From: Streptococcaceae bacterium
Lineage (GTDB): Bacteria > Bacillota > Bacilli > Lactobacillales > Streptococcaceae
Length of the DNA stretch: 21,237 nucleotides
Assembly (NCBI GenBank): GCA_031270215.1
Contig: JAISYB010000058.1
Span: forward strand, 1 to 21,237
Reading direction: 5' to 3'
Shown here: one piece after another, positions 5,360-12,663 of the stretch
Position numbering within the stretch: position 1 is the stretch's first letter
Layout of the letters: each line of letters begins with the position of its first letter
Translations under genes and position numbers: made by a program
The notes under the pieces: generated by a model
Told to the model about the DNA's origin: nothing
What the model saw: the letters and a program-made list of their open reading frames with translations, nothing else
Databases searched by the model: none

Positions 5360-6799
5360 ATGAATTTTGAAACAGTAATCGGGCTTGAAGTCCATGTGGA
5401 ATTAAAAACAAATTCAAAAATATTTTCACCAGCATCAGCACATTTTGGAAAAGAAGCAAATTTATCGACAAATATCATTGATTGGGGCTTTCCGGGAATG
5501 CTGCCGGTGATTAATCGTCAGGTGATTGCTGACGGAATCATTTTATCTAAAGCATTAAATATGTCAATTCATCAAAAAATGCATTTTGATCGGAAAAATT
5601 ATTTTTATCCGGATAATCCTAAAGCCTATCAGATTTCACAGTTTGATGAACCAATTGGTTATGACGGAACGATTGAAATTGACCTGCCTAATGGTACAAG
5701 TAAGATTGTTCGGATTGAGCGTGCGCATTTGGAGGAGGATGCTGGAAAGAACACGCACGGTGTAAATGGTTTTTCTTATGTTGACTTAAATCGTCAAGGT
5801 GTCCCACTTGTTGAGATTGTTTCAGAGGCTGACATGAGAAGTCCGGAGGAAGCTTACGCATATCTTGAAGCGTTGAAGCAAATTGTCCTTTATACCGGCA
5901 TTTCTGATGTAAAAATGGAGGAAGGCTCTATGCGTGTTGATGCGAATATTTCGCTTAGACCCTACGGGCAGGAAGTTTTTGGCGTTAAAACGGAGCTTAA
6001 AAACCTCAATTCATTTAGCTTTGTCAAAAAAGGCTTGGAGTATGAAATCACGCGTCAAGCAGAAGTATTACGCAGTGGCGGGATTATTCAGCAGGAAACC
6101 AGACGTTACGATGAAGCAACTGGGGAAACAGTTTTGATGCGTGTTAAGGAAGGTTCATCAGATTATCGTTATTTCCCAGAGCCTGATTTACCGATATTTG
6201 AGATTTCAGATCAATGGATTGAGAAGCTTGCACAGACTTTGCCACGTCTTCCAAAAGAACGGCGTAAGATATATATTGAAAAACTAGCTCTTTCAGCATA
6301 TGATGCACATGTCTTGACTTTAAGTAAGGAAATGTCTGATTTATTTGAAGCAACATTAGCGCTAAAAACAGATGCTAAGCAGGCGGCAAACTGGCTAATG
6401 GGAGAGGTTAGTCAATATTTAAATGCCGAAAAGCTTGAACTGATTGAAACGAAGCTGACTGCTCAAAAGCTCCATGATTTAATCGCTCGAATTGAGGACG
6501 GGACGATTTCGTCGAAAATGGCAAAAAAAGTTTTTATTGAAATTATCAAAACTGACAGCGCAGTAGACCAGGTTATTGAGTCAAAAGGATTAAAACAGCT
6601 ATCAACAGAGGCTGAGCTATTACCTTTTATCAAAGACGTGTTAGCCAAAAATGAAGCTTCGGTATCAGACTATCTGGCAGGACGTGATCGTGCAATTAAG
6701 GCGTTGATGGGTCAAATTATGAAAGCAACTAAGGGTTCTGCTAATCCTGAGAAGGTGACAAAACTGTTAATTGCGGCATTGGAAGAAAAACGGAAGTAG
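5360..6799 (+). CDS. gatB: Aspartyl/glutamyl-tRNA amidotransferase subunit B
   Basis: GatB is the kinase/tRNA-binding subunit of GatCAB, which converts Glu-tRNA(Gln) to Gln-tRNA(Gln) and Asp-tRNA(Asn) to Asn-tRNA(Asn). The 479-aa length is normal. The N-terminus has GLEVHVEL, the middle has KNYFYPDNPKAYQISQ and the family signature DLNRQGVPLVEIVSE (residues 142-156). The C-terminal third is the helical YqeY-like tail that contacts tRNA. The odd feature is context: gatC and gatA, normally immediately upstream, are absent, and only 9 bases separate ligA from gatB. Most Lactobacillales lack GlnRS and need GatCAB, so gatC and gatA are probably elsewhere in the genome (inference). The ribosome site is weak (AGAG), which suggests coupling to ligA translation. 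Confidence 0.96.
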   Translation: MNFETVIGLEVHVELKTNSKIFSPASAHFGKEANLSTNIIDWGFPGMLPVINRQVIADGIILSKALNMSIHQKMHFDRKNYFYPDNPKAYQISQFDEPIGYDGTIEIDLPNGTSKIVRIERAHLEEDAGKNTHGVNGFSYVDLNRQGVPLVEIVSEADMRSPEEAYAYLEALKQIVLYTGISDVKMEEGSMRVDANISLRPYGQEVFGVKTELKNLNSFSFVKKGLEYEITRQAEVLRSGGIIQQETRRYDEATGETVLMRVKEGSSDYRYFPEPDLPIFEISDQWIEKLAQTLPRLPKERRKIYIEKLALSAYDAHVLTLSKEMSDLFEATLALKTDAKQAANWLMGEVSQYLNAEKLELIETKLTAQKLHDLIARIEDGTISSKMAKKVFIEIIKTDSAVDQVIESKGLKQLSTEAELLPFIKDVLAKNEASVSDYLAGRDRAIKALMGQIMKATKGSANPEKVTKLLIAALEEKRK

Positions 6800-6806
6800 G
6801 CGTGAG

Positions 6807-7817
6807 ATGAAAAAAGCACGAGTGATTTATAATCCGCATTCTGGTAAAGAAATCATGAAGAGATATCTACCAGATATTTTGAATGTTTTAGAAGAAGAAG
6901 GTTATGAGGCAAGCGCCTATCAGACAACACCTGAGGAGAATTCAGCACAAAATGAAGCACGTAGATGTGGTAAGGCTGGCTTTGAATTAATTATTGCCGC
7001 AGGTGGCGATGGTACGATTAATGAAGTAGTCAATGGTCTTGCACCCCTAAGACGCAGACCGCTTCTTGCGATTGTTCCGGGCGGGACAACGAATGATTAT
7101 GCTAGAGCGCTTAAAATTCCACGTAATAATCCAGTTAAAGCAATTGAGCTGATTAAGAAGAAACAAACGATTAAAATGGATATCGGTAAGGCAGGCGAGA
7201 AATATTTCATCAATATTGCCGCAGGTGGTGCCTTGACGGAGCTGACTTATGATGTATCTAGCGAGCTAAAAACAGCCTTTGGTTATCTGGCATATTTGGC
7301 TAAGGGTGCTGAAATATTACCACGTATTAAGCCTGTTAAGATGAAAGTAACCTATGATTCAGGCGTTTTTGAAGGCAATGCTTCAATGTTTTTTGTTGCA
7401 CTGACTAACTCGGTCGGTGGCTTTGAAAAGATTGTGCCTGATGCAACCTTAGATGATGGAAAATTTTCACTGATTATCGTCAAAACGGCAAATGTCTTTG
7501 ATATTTTATATCTTGCGGCATTAGTCAGTAATGGCAAGCATGTTCACGATAAACGTGTGCTTTATGTTAAATCTAGTAAGGTCAAGGTTAAGCTATTAGA
7601 GGACGAGAAAATGATGATTAATATTGATGGCGAGTATGGTGGCGATGCACCGATGACCTTCATCAATTTGAAAAATCATCTCGAAATTTTTGCAAACATT
7701 GATGAAATCAGCGATGATGCAATTGTTGGCGATTATGAAGAAGAAATGTATGCTGAAGCTAAGACAAATCTGCTCAAGGAGATTGAAGAAATTGAAAAGG
7801 GCGCAGAGCTAAATTAA
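6807..7817 (+). CDS. dagK: Diacylglycerol kinase, DgkB type
   Basis: This soluble lipid kinase phosphorylates diacylglycerol to phosphatidic acid, recycling the diacylglycerol released when lipoteichoic acid is made. The 336-aa protein has the kinase motifs GGDGTINEV (66-74) and PGGTTNDYAR (91-100) and the C-terminal DGEYGGDAP segment, where DGE is typical of the family. It follows gatB by 7 bases, the usual neighbour in Lactobacillales. The start at 6807 gives the classic beginning MKKARVIYNPHSGKE. A longer in-frame start exists inside gatB but lacks homology. The ribosome site is poor (GGCGTGAG), so translation is probably coupled to gatB. The C-terminus ends in a Glu/Lys-rich helix. In close relatives an RNA methyltransferase gene often follows; here msrA does. 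Confidence 0.94.
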   Translation: MKKARVIYNPHSGKEIMKRYLPDILNVLEEEGYEASAYQTTPEENSAQNEARRCGKAGFELIIAAGGDGTINEVVNGLAPLRRRPLLAIVPGGTTNDYARALKIPRNNPVKAIELIKKKQTIKMDIGKAGEKYFINIAAGGALTELTYDVSSELKTAFGYLAYLAKGAEILPRIKPVKMKVTYDSGVFEGNASMFFVALTNSVGGFEKIVPDATLDDGKFSLIIVKTANVFDILYLAALVSNGKHVHDKRVLYVKSSKVKVKLLEDEKMMINIDGEYGGDAPMTFINLKNHLEIFANIDEISDDAIVGDYEEEMYAEAKTNLLKEIEEIEKGAELN

Positions 7818-7863
7818 TCCTTTGAGTACGATGATTAGGCTTTGAAAGCTTGAAAGGAATATT

Positions 7864-8373
7864 ATGGAACGAGCAATTTTTGCTGGCGGTTGTTTTTGGT
7901 GCATGGTGCAACCGTTTGACAGTCTAGATGGTATTGAAAGGGTAACGAGCGGCTATACTGGCGGACATCTGGATAATCCAAGCTATGAGGAAGTTTTGAC
8001 ACATACCACAGGTCACACGGAGGCAGTCGAGATTATTTTTGACCCATTGATTTTTCCATATGAAAAATTAGTTGAGATTTACTGGCAGCAAACTGATCCG
8101 ACGGACGCTTTAGGACAGTTTGAGGATCGTGGGGATAATTATCGCCCAGTGATTTTTTATACCAGTGAAGCTCAGCGAGTAATCGCCGAAAAAAGCAAGC
8201 AGAATCTGGTGAATTCAGGACGCTTTACTCAACCAATTGTGACAACAATAGAGCAGGCAACACCCTTTTGGCCCGCAGAGGATTATCACCAAGCTTTTTA
8301 CCGGAAAGATGCGAAGCGTTATCAGCTCTCAAGTCAAAAACGTCATAAATTTTTAAAGGAGAAGTGGTCGTGA
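7864..8373 (+). CDS. msrA: Peptide methionine sulfoxide reductase MsrA
   Basis: MsrA reduces the S-epimer of methionine sulfoxide in oxidised proteins, using thioredoxin for recycling. The 169-aa protein has the catalytic GCFWC motif with Cys10. It also has SGYTGGHLDNPSYEEV, GHTEAVEI, and the family stretches DRGDNYRPVIFY and AEDYHQAFY. There is no second conserved Cys pair near the C-terminus and no MsrB fusion, so it is a single-domain cytoplasmic form. The start has AAAGGA upstream. The stop overlaps the start of the YozE-family gene by 4 bases (GTGA), so the two are coupled. The identification is secure. Confidence 0.96.
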   Translation: MERAIFAGGCFWCMVQPFDSLDGIERVTSGYTGGHLDNPSYEEVLTHTTGHTEAVEIIFDPLIFPYEKLVEIYWQQTDPTDALGQFEDRGDNYRPVIFYTSEAQRVIAEKSKQNLVNSGRFTQPIVTTIEQATPFWPAEDYHQAFYRKDAKRYQLSSQKRHKFLKEKWS

Positions 8374-8591
8374 GAAGAAGTTTTTATCAATATATGATGA
8401 CGCAGCGTGTTCATAAAAAGGTAACGGCGATTGATTATTTTGCTGAGGCAATGGTTGATGATCTTGCCTTTCCAAAGCATGCGACAGATTATCACCAAGT
8501 GAGTCGTTACCTAGAAGACGAGGTCAATTATTTGAACAACTTGTCGATATTTGATGAAGCATGGGAAGATTATCTTGCAAGCGAAGCTTGA
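8370..8591 (+). CDS. YozE/UPF0346 family small protein
   Basis: This 73-aa protein has the features of the YozE_SAM_like (UPF0346) family: an N-terminal SFYQYMMTQR helix, a central segment with FPKHATDYHQVSRYLE, and a C-terminal FDEAWEDYLA. The family folds like a small sterile-alpha-motif domain; its function is not established. I chose the GTG at 8370 because AGGAG lies 8 bases upstream. The upstream GTG at 8364 would be only 2 bases from that site. The start overlaps the msrA stop codon, indicating coupled translation with msrA. Confidence 0.88.
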   Translation: MRRSFYQYMMTQRVHKKVTAIDYFAEAMVDDLAFPKHATDYHQVSRYLEDEVNYLNNLSIFDEAWEDYLASEA

Positions 8592-8707
8592 AATAGCTAC
8601 GTACTCTTGCAATCATATGGCTTGTTAGGTGCGTTAAAAGCTCGTCAATAACTATTTGTAGAAAAAATTGGTGTAGGCGAAAGGCGTGGAAGATTCACTA
8701 AAACACT

Positions 8708-8740
8708 AACTCTTTTTGATTATGAGAAGAGTTATTTTCT
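8708..8740 (+). terminator. Probable terminator of the ligA-gatB-dagK-msrA-yozE unit
   Basis: AACTCTT at 8708-8714 pairs with AAGAGTT at 8727-8733 (7 bp, 12-base loop), followed by ATTTTCT and then more T-rich sequence. The stem is AT-rich, so it is a moderate terminator. Between 8592 and 8707 I see no gene or strong structure. Confidence 0.55.
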
Positions 8741-8767
8741 ATTGCTGTTTTTTCTTAGAGTATTATA

Positions 8768-8776
8768 TGTTAAAAT
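8768..8776 (+). promoter_or_regulatory. Extended -10 promoter of murA
   Basis: TGTTAAAAT matches an extended -10 element and is identical to the one before ligA. No good -35 box is seen at 17 bases. Transcription would start near 8783, leaving a leader of about 90 bases before murA. Confidence 0.5.
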
Positions 8777-8783
8777 GAAACGA

Positions 8784-8821
8784 TGTCGGTAGTCTTATCT
8801 GTGCTAATCAGGATACCGATG
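8784..8821 (+). other. Inverted repeat at the 5' end of the murA leader
   Basis: TCGGTA at 8786-8791 pairs with TACCGA at 8814-8819, and G-T wobbles extend the stem by two pairs. The loop is 22 bases with little further pairing. It falls at the very start of the predicted murA transcript. It could stabilise the RNA or bind a regulator. No known riboswitch motif is recognised. Confidence 0.4.
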
Positions 8822-8872
8822 ATGACCTAATTGTGACTAATGAATTGATAATAAAAGTGAGTGAATAAAAAC

Positions 8873-10147
8873 ATGCGTAAAATAGTAATTAATGGTGGCA
8901 AACGTTTAAGGGGAGAAGTTACAATCAGTGGTGCAAAGAACTCGGTTGTTGCCTTGATACCGGCAATAATCTTAGCAGAGGAGCCGGTAATTTTAGATGG
9001 CGTGCCAGATATTTCCGATGTAGAAAGCTTAAAAGACATTATGGAAATGATGGGTGCAAAGATTAAGCATGAGGGCGAAACCTTGGAGATTGACCCAAGA
9101 GGGATTAAATCAATGCCGATGCCTTATGGAAAAATCAATTCGCTTCGTGCTTCGTATTATTTTATGGGCAGTCTTTTAGGGCGCTTTGGTGAGGCACGTG
9201 TTGGCTTACCCGGTGGCTGTGATTTAGGACCACGTCCGATTGATTTACATATTAAGGGATTTGAAGCTCTTGGTGCGAAGGTGGAGTATGAGGACGGCGC
9301 AATGCACCTCAAGGCAAATCACCAAGGGACTAAAGGCGCTTATATCTTTATGGATTTGGTGTCAGTCGGCGCAACGATTAATGTCATGCTCGCAGCAGTT
9401 AAGGCAAAAGGAAAAACTGTGATCGAAAATGCGGCAAGAGAGCCTGAGATTATTGATGTTGCAACTCTTTTAAACAATATGGGCGCTAAAATCCGTGGTG
9501 CTGGGACAAATGAAATCAGAATTGAAGGCGTCGAACACCTTTCAGGAACACGCCACATGGTTATCCCGGATCGGATTGAGGCGGGCACTTACATCTCACT
9601 TGCTGCGGCTATTGGAGATGGTGTTAAGATTGATAATGTCATCTACGAACATCTAGAGAGCTTTATTGCAAAATTGCAGGAGATGGGTGTCGAGATGACG
9701 ATTAGAGAAGACTCAATTTATGTCTATCCGAGTCAAACCTTGAAGATGGTTGATATTAAAACCTATCATTATCCAGGCTTTGCAACGGATTTGCAGCAGC
9801 CGATTACGCCTTTATTGCTGACTTCAATCGGTTATGGAAAAATCCAAGATACGATTTACGAAAAAAGGATTAATCATGTGCCAGAATTGGCGCGAATGGG
9901 TGCGAATATTGAAGTGAAAAGTAATACAATCTATATGCAAGGACCAAATGAATTAACCGGAACAGACGTTGTTGCAACCGATTTACGTGCGGGAGCTTCC
10001 CTAGTTCTTGCAGGTTTGATTGCTAGTGGTGAAACGACGATTCATAATATCGAGTTTATTTTGCGTGGTTATAGCGACATCATCGAAAAGCTACAAGGCT
10101 TAGGCGCAGACATTCGGATTGTTGAAGGTAAGGCAAGTCAAATATAA
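8873..10147 (+). CDS. murA: UDP-N-acetylglucosamine 1-carboxyvinyltransferase, MurZ/MurAB type
   Basis: MurA transfers enolpyruvate from phosphoenolpyruvate to UDP-GlcNAc, the first committed step of peptidoglycan synthesis, and is the fosfomycin target. The 424-aa protein has Lys22 in GAKNS and the catalytic Cys116 in LPGGCDLGPRPID; a Cys here predicts fosfomycin sensitivity. Starting at the ATG at 8873 gives numbering that agrees with the E. coli enzyme. An in-frame GTG at 8861 is possible but less likely. The ribosome site is weak (AGTGAG). Low-GC Gram-positives usually carry two murA paralogues. The one next to rho in Bacillus is murAB (murZ), so this is probably that paralogue, judged by position only. 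rho follows after 9 bases. Confidence 0.93.
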   Translation: MRKIVINGGKRLRGEVTISGAKNSVVALIPAIILAEEPVILDGVPDISDVESLKDIMEMMGAKIKHEGETLEIDPRGIKSMPMPYGKINSLRASYYFMGSLLGRFGEARVGLPGGCDLGPRPIDLHIKGFEALGAKVEYEDGAMHLKANHQGTKGAYIFMDLVSVGATINVMLAAVKAKGKTVIENAAREPEIIDVATLLNNMGAKIRGAGTNEIRIEGVEHLSGTRHMVIPDRIEAGTYISLAAAIGDGVKIDNVIYEHLESFIAKLQEMGVEMTIREDSIYVYPSQTLKMVDIKTYHYPGFATDLQQPITPLLLTSIGYGKIQDTIYEKRINHVPELARMGANIEVKSNTIYMQGPNELTGTDVVATDLRAGASLVLAGLIASGETTIHNIEFILRGYSDIIEKLQGLGADIRIVEGKASQI

Positions 10148-10156
10148 GGAGTTTAT

Positions 10157-11449
10157 ATGGCAAATGAATTTTTAACAATGAGTGAGCTTGAAAATACAAC
10201 GCTTAAGGTCATTTATGAATATGCCAAGACGTTTCAGATTACCAATTACAGCAAGATGAATAAAAAGGAACTCTCGCTTGCTGTTTTGCGTGCCCAAGCT
10301 GAAAAACAAGGTTTTTTTGTGATGAATGGTGTCTTAGATTTAATTACAACAAGAGATCGTGAAACCGGAAGAACAGAAACATTCGGCTTATTGCGCCCGA
10401 TTAACTATTCGCAAAGCGAGGAAGATGTTTACGTTTCAAACTCGCAGATTACGCGTTTGGGACTTAGGGAAGGAGATTTAGTTTCAGGCAAGGTTCGTCC
10501 GCCAAAGGGGCGTGAGAAGAACTACGGTTTGATGCAGGTTGAATCAGTAAATGGTAAAAATCCAGATGAGGCAAAGGAACGCCCGCATTTTCCAGCTTTG
10601 ACAGCACTATATCCAGAGCGCCAGATGAAGCTTGAAACGACAGCAGGACGCTTGTCAACTCGAATGATTGATTTATTTTCTCCGGTTGGTTTTGGACAGC
10701 GTGGATTAATTGTCGCACCACCTAAGGCGGGAAAAACTTCAATTATTAAAGAGATTGCCAGCGGTATTACGGAAAATTATCCTGAGGCGGAGCTGATTGT
10801 TCTATTAATTGATGAGCGGCCAGAGGAAGTAACTGACTTGGAGCGTTCGATTAAGGGCGAGGTCATCTCAAGCACCTTTGACCGTGAGCCGATGCACCAT
10901 ATTCGTGTTTCGGAGCTTGCTTTAGAACGAGCGTTGCGACTAGTCGAGGATAAGCGTGATGTGGTTATTTTACTGGATTCGATTACTCGTTTAACACGTG
11001 CGTACAATTTAATTATTCCGCCAAGCGGTCGGACACTTTCAGGTGGGATTGACCCAGCAAGCTTTTTCAAACCAAAGAAATTTTTTGGTGCTGCAAGAAA
11101 TGTTGAGGAGGGTGGCTCGCTAACGATTTTAGCGACGACATTGGTTGATACAGGCTCCCGAATGGACGATGTGATTTATGAGGAGTTTAAAGGAACGGGC
11201 AATATGGAGCTGCATTTATCACGCGAATTAGCAGAGCGGCGAGTTTTTCCGGCGATTGATATTAAAAAATCTGGCACACGGCGTGAGGAGCTCTTGATGA
11301 GTAAAGCACAGCTTGAGGAAACTTGGAAATTGCGCAATACAATGCAGGGCAATTCGTTAGAGTACACCGATCAATTCAACCAAATGCTTTCTAAAACTAA
11401 GAATAATACCGATTTACTCAAAGCTTTTAAGAACTTAGAAGTAAAATAG
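10157..11449 (+). CDS. rho: Transcription termination factor Rho
   Basis: Rho is a ring-shaped RNA-dependent ATPase that ends transcription of untranslated RNA. The 430-aa protein has an N-terminal helical domain, the primary RNA-binding fold (ETFGLLRP, where GFGFLR is common), Walker A APPKAGKTS (about 187-195), Walker B in LIVLLIDERPEEV, RLTRAYN in the secondary RNA-binding Q-loop, and the C-terminal TGSRMDDVIYEEFKGTGN region. All motor elements are intact. It has an AAGGAG ribosome site and lies 9 bases after murA, so both share a transcript. Streptococci generally lack rho, so its presence helps place the organism outside that group. There is no large N-terminal insertion of the kind seen in Actinobacteria. 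Confidence 0.97.
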   Translation: MANEFLTMSELENTTLKVIYEYAKTFQITNYSKMNKKELSLAVLRAQAEKQGFFVMNGVLDLITTRDRETGRTETFGLLRPINYSQSEEDVYVSNSQITRLGLREGDLVSGKVRPPKGREKNYGLMQVESVNGKNPDEAKERPHFPALTALYPERQMKLETTAGRLSTRMIDLFSPVGFGQRGLIVAPPKAGKTSIIKEIASGITENYPEAELIVLLIDERPEEVTDLERSIKGEVISSTFDREPMHHIRVSELALERALRLVEDKRDVVILLDSITRLTRAYNLIIPPSGRTLSGGIDPASFFKPKKFFGAARNVEEGGSLTILATTLVDTGSRMDDVIYEEFKGTGNMELHLSRELAERRVFPAIDIKKSGTRREELLMSKAQLEETWKLRNTMQGNSLEYTDQFNQMLSKTKNNTDLLKAFKNLEVK

Positions 11450-11463
11450 GCAATGTTAAACAG

Positions 11464-11504
11464 ATAAGGACAAGAACAGCATTTTTCGCCGTTTTTGTCC
11501 TTAT
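11464..11504. terminator. Long hairpin after rho, without a U-tract
   Basis: ATAAGGACAAGAAC at 11464-11477 pairs with GTTTTTGTCCTTAT at 11491-11504: 14 pairs with one G-T wobble, around a 13-base loop. Neither strand has a run of T directly after the stem, so it is not a textbook intrinsic terminator. It lies between the convergent genes rho and the acylphosphatase gene and probably protects or ends both messages. Confidence 0.5.
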
Positions 11505-11542
11505 TAGCTGTACGTATAGTGCTGAAAAATTTACTTTATTGA

Positions 11543-11818
11543 TCAGTTTCTGATTTCAAATTTATCAATTTCTTTAATCTCAGGATTAGCTTGAATCTGC
11601 ATTTGTACTACTTTGGCAAAACGGCTAGGCGATTTTTTCAGGCGTTCCAAAAAGATTGCCATCTTTTCGTTATCACCAATCGCTTCAACACTAACTGAGC
11701 CATCATCACAATTCCAAACGCCACCGCAAATGCCTGATTCATCAGCAAGGATTTTGGTACAGTAGCGAAAACCGACTCCCTGTACACGACCTGTAATATT
11801 AATTGATAATTTTTTCAT
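11543..11818 (-). CDS. Acylphosphatase
   Basis: Acylphosphatases hydrolyse carboxyl-phosphate bonds of small acyl phosphates. The 91-aa protein, the normal family length, carries the signature GRVQGVGFR with the catalytic Arg18. The catalytic Asn36 lies 18 residues later (GGVWNCDDGSVSVEA), the same spacing as in characterised enzymes. The Trp before the Asn replaces the Arg that is usual in GxVRN; this position is not catalytic. The start at 11818 has GAGGTG 7 bases upstream. A TATAAT box (minus strand, 11862-11867) precedes it but without a good -35. It is divergent from rnc and convergent with rho, so it is probably a single-gene unit. Confidence 0.92.
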   Translation of the reverse strand: MKKLSINITGRVQGVGFRYCTKILADESGICGGVWNCDDGSVSVEAIGDNEKMAIFLERLKKSPSRFAKVVQMQIQANPEIKEIDKFEIRN

Positions 11819-11900
11819 TGAGCACCTCTTTTTATAAATGGGCTACGACTTTCTGCATTTTATTATAACCCAAAATTGCTAAAACTTGTCTGAAATAGTG

Positions 11901-11906
11901 TATAAT
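11901..11906 (+). promoter_or_regulatory. -10 box of the rnc-smc-HAD-ftsY unit
   Basis: A perfect TATAAT lies 32 bases upstream of the rnc start. The best -35 candidate is TTGCTA with a 19-base spacer, so only the -10 is convincing. Genes from rnc to ftsY follow on the same strand without a clear terminator between them. Confidence 0.5.
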
Positions 11907-11938
11907 TAGGAAAGATTGTATTGTGAAAGGGTGAAAGA

Positions 11939-12631
11939 ATGAATCAGAACCTGATTTTTGAACTGAAAAACAATTTTAATATTATATTTGATGATATGAC
12001 ACTTTTAGAAACAGCATTTTTACATTCAAGTTATGTCAATGAGCATCGTTTCTTAAATATTTCAGATAATGAACGTTTGGAATTTTTAGGTGACGCCGTT
12101 TTACAACTGATTATCTCACGTTATTTATACGAACACTTCCCAAATGAAGCAGAGGGAGTATTATCGAGGAAGCGAAGTTCGATTGTGCGTGAGGAAAGCT
12201 TGGCAGGCTTTGCTAGAAATTGTCATTTCGATCAATATATCCTTTTAGGAAAAGGGGAGGAGTCAACTGGCGGTAGAAGAAGAAACTCTCTACTTTGTGA
12301 CTTATTTGAATCCTTTCTAGGTGCATTGCTATTAGATCAAGGCTATGAGGCTGTTGAAGCTTTTATTCACGTAGTGATGATTCCTAAGATTGAAAAGGAT
12401 GAGTACGAGCACATTATTGATTATAAAACACAGCTTCAAGAGGTTTTACAAAAAAATGGCGAGGTTGCTATTCTTTATCAGGAAGAAAAGCAAGTTGGCC
12501 CGGCACATCAAAGAATTTTTGAAATGAGCGTTTCAGCAGATGGCAGAGTAATCGGGCAAGGAAGCGGAAAATCTAAAAAGCAAGCCGAGCAAAATGCTGC
12601 AAAGAACGCATTGTTAAAAATACAATCATAG
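11939..12631 (+). CDS. rnc: Ribonuclease III
   Basis: RNase III cuts double-stranded RNA, processing rRNA precursors and some messages. The 230-aa protein has the catalytic signature NERLEFLGDAV (Glu45, Glu48, Asp52) and the second acidic pair Asp121/Glu124 in CDLFESFLGA. It ends in a double-stranded-RNA-binding domain from about residue 161 (DYKTQLQEVLQ to KKQAEQNAAKNALLKI). AAAGG lies 8 bases before the ATG. The order rnc-smc-HAD-ftsY is conserved in Lactobacillales. The gene is intact, and smc follows after 32 bases. Confidence 0.97.
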   Translation: MNQNLIFELKNNFNIIFDDMTLLETAFLHSSYVNEHRFLNISDNERLEFLGDAVLQLIISRYLYEHFPNEAEGVLSRKRSSIVREESLAGFARNCHFDQYILLGKGEESTGGRRRNSLLCDLFESFLGALLLDQGYEAVEAFIHVVMIPKIEKDEYEHIIDYKTQLQEVLQKNGEVAILYQEEKQVGPAHQRIFEMSVSADGRVIGQGSGKSKKQAEQNAAKNALLKIQS

Positions 12632-12663
12632 CATGTATATCTATGATGTTTAGGGAGTTTTGA

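Noticed and set aside
5164..5478. A 104-codon minus-strand frame across the ligA-gatB junction
   Set aside because: I checked whether it could be a reversed gatC. It shows no GatC features and mirrors the coding sequences of ligA and gatB.
10777..11070. A 97-codon open frame on the minus strand inside rho
   Set aside because: Antisense to the Rho motor domain; no recognisable protein features.
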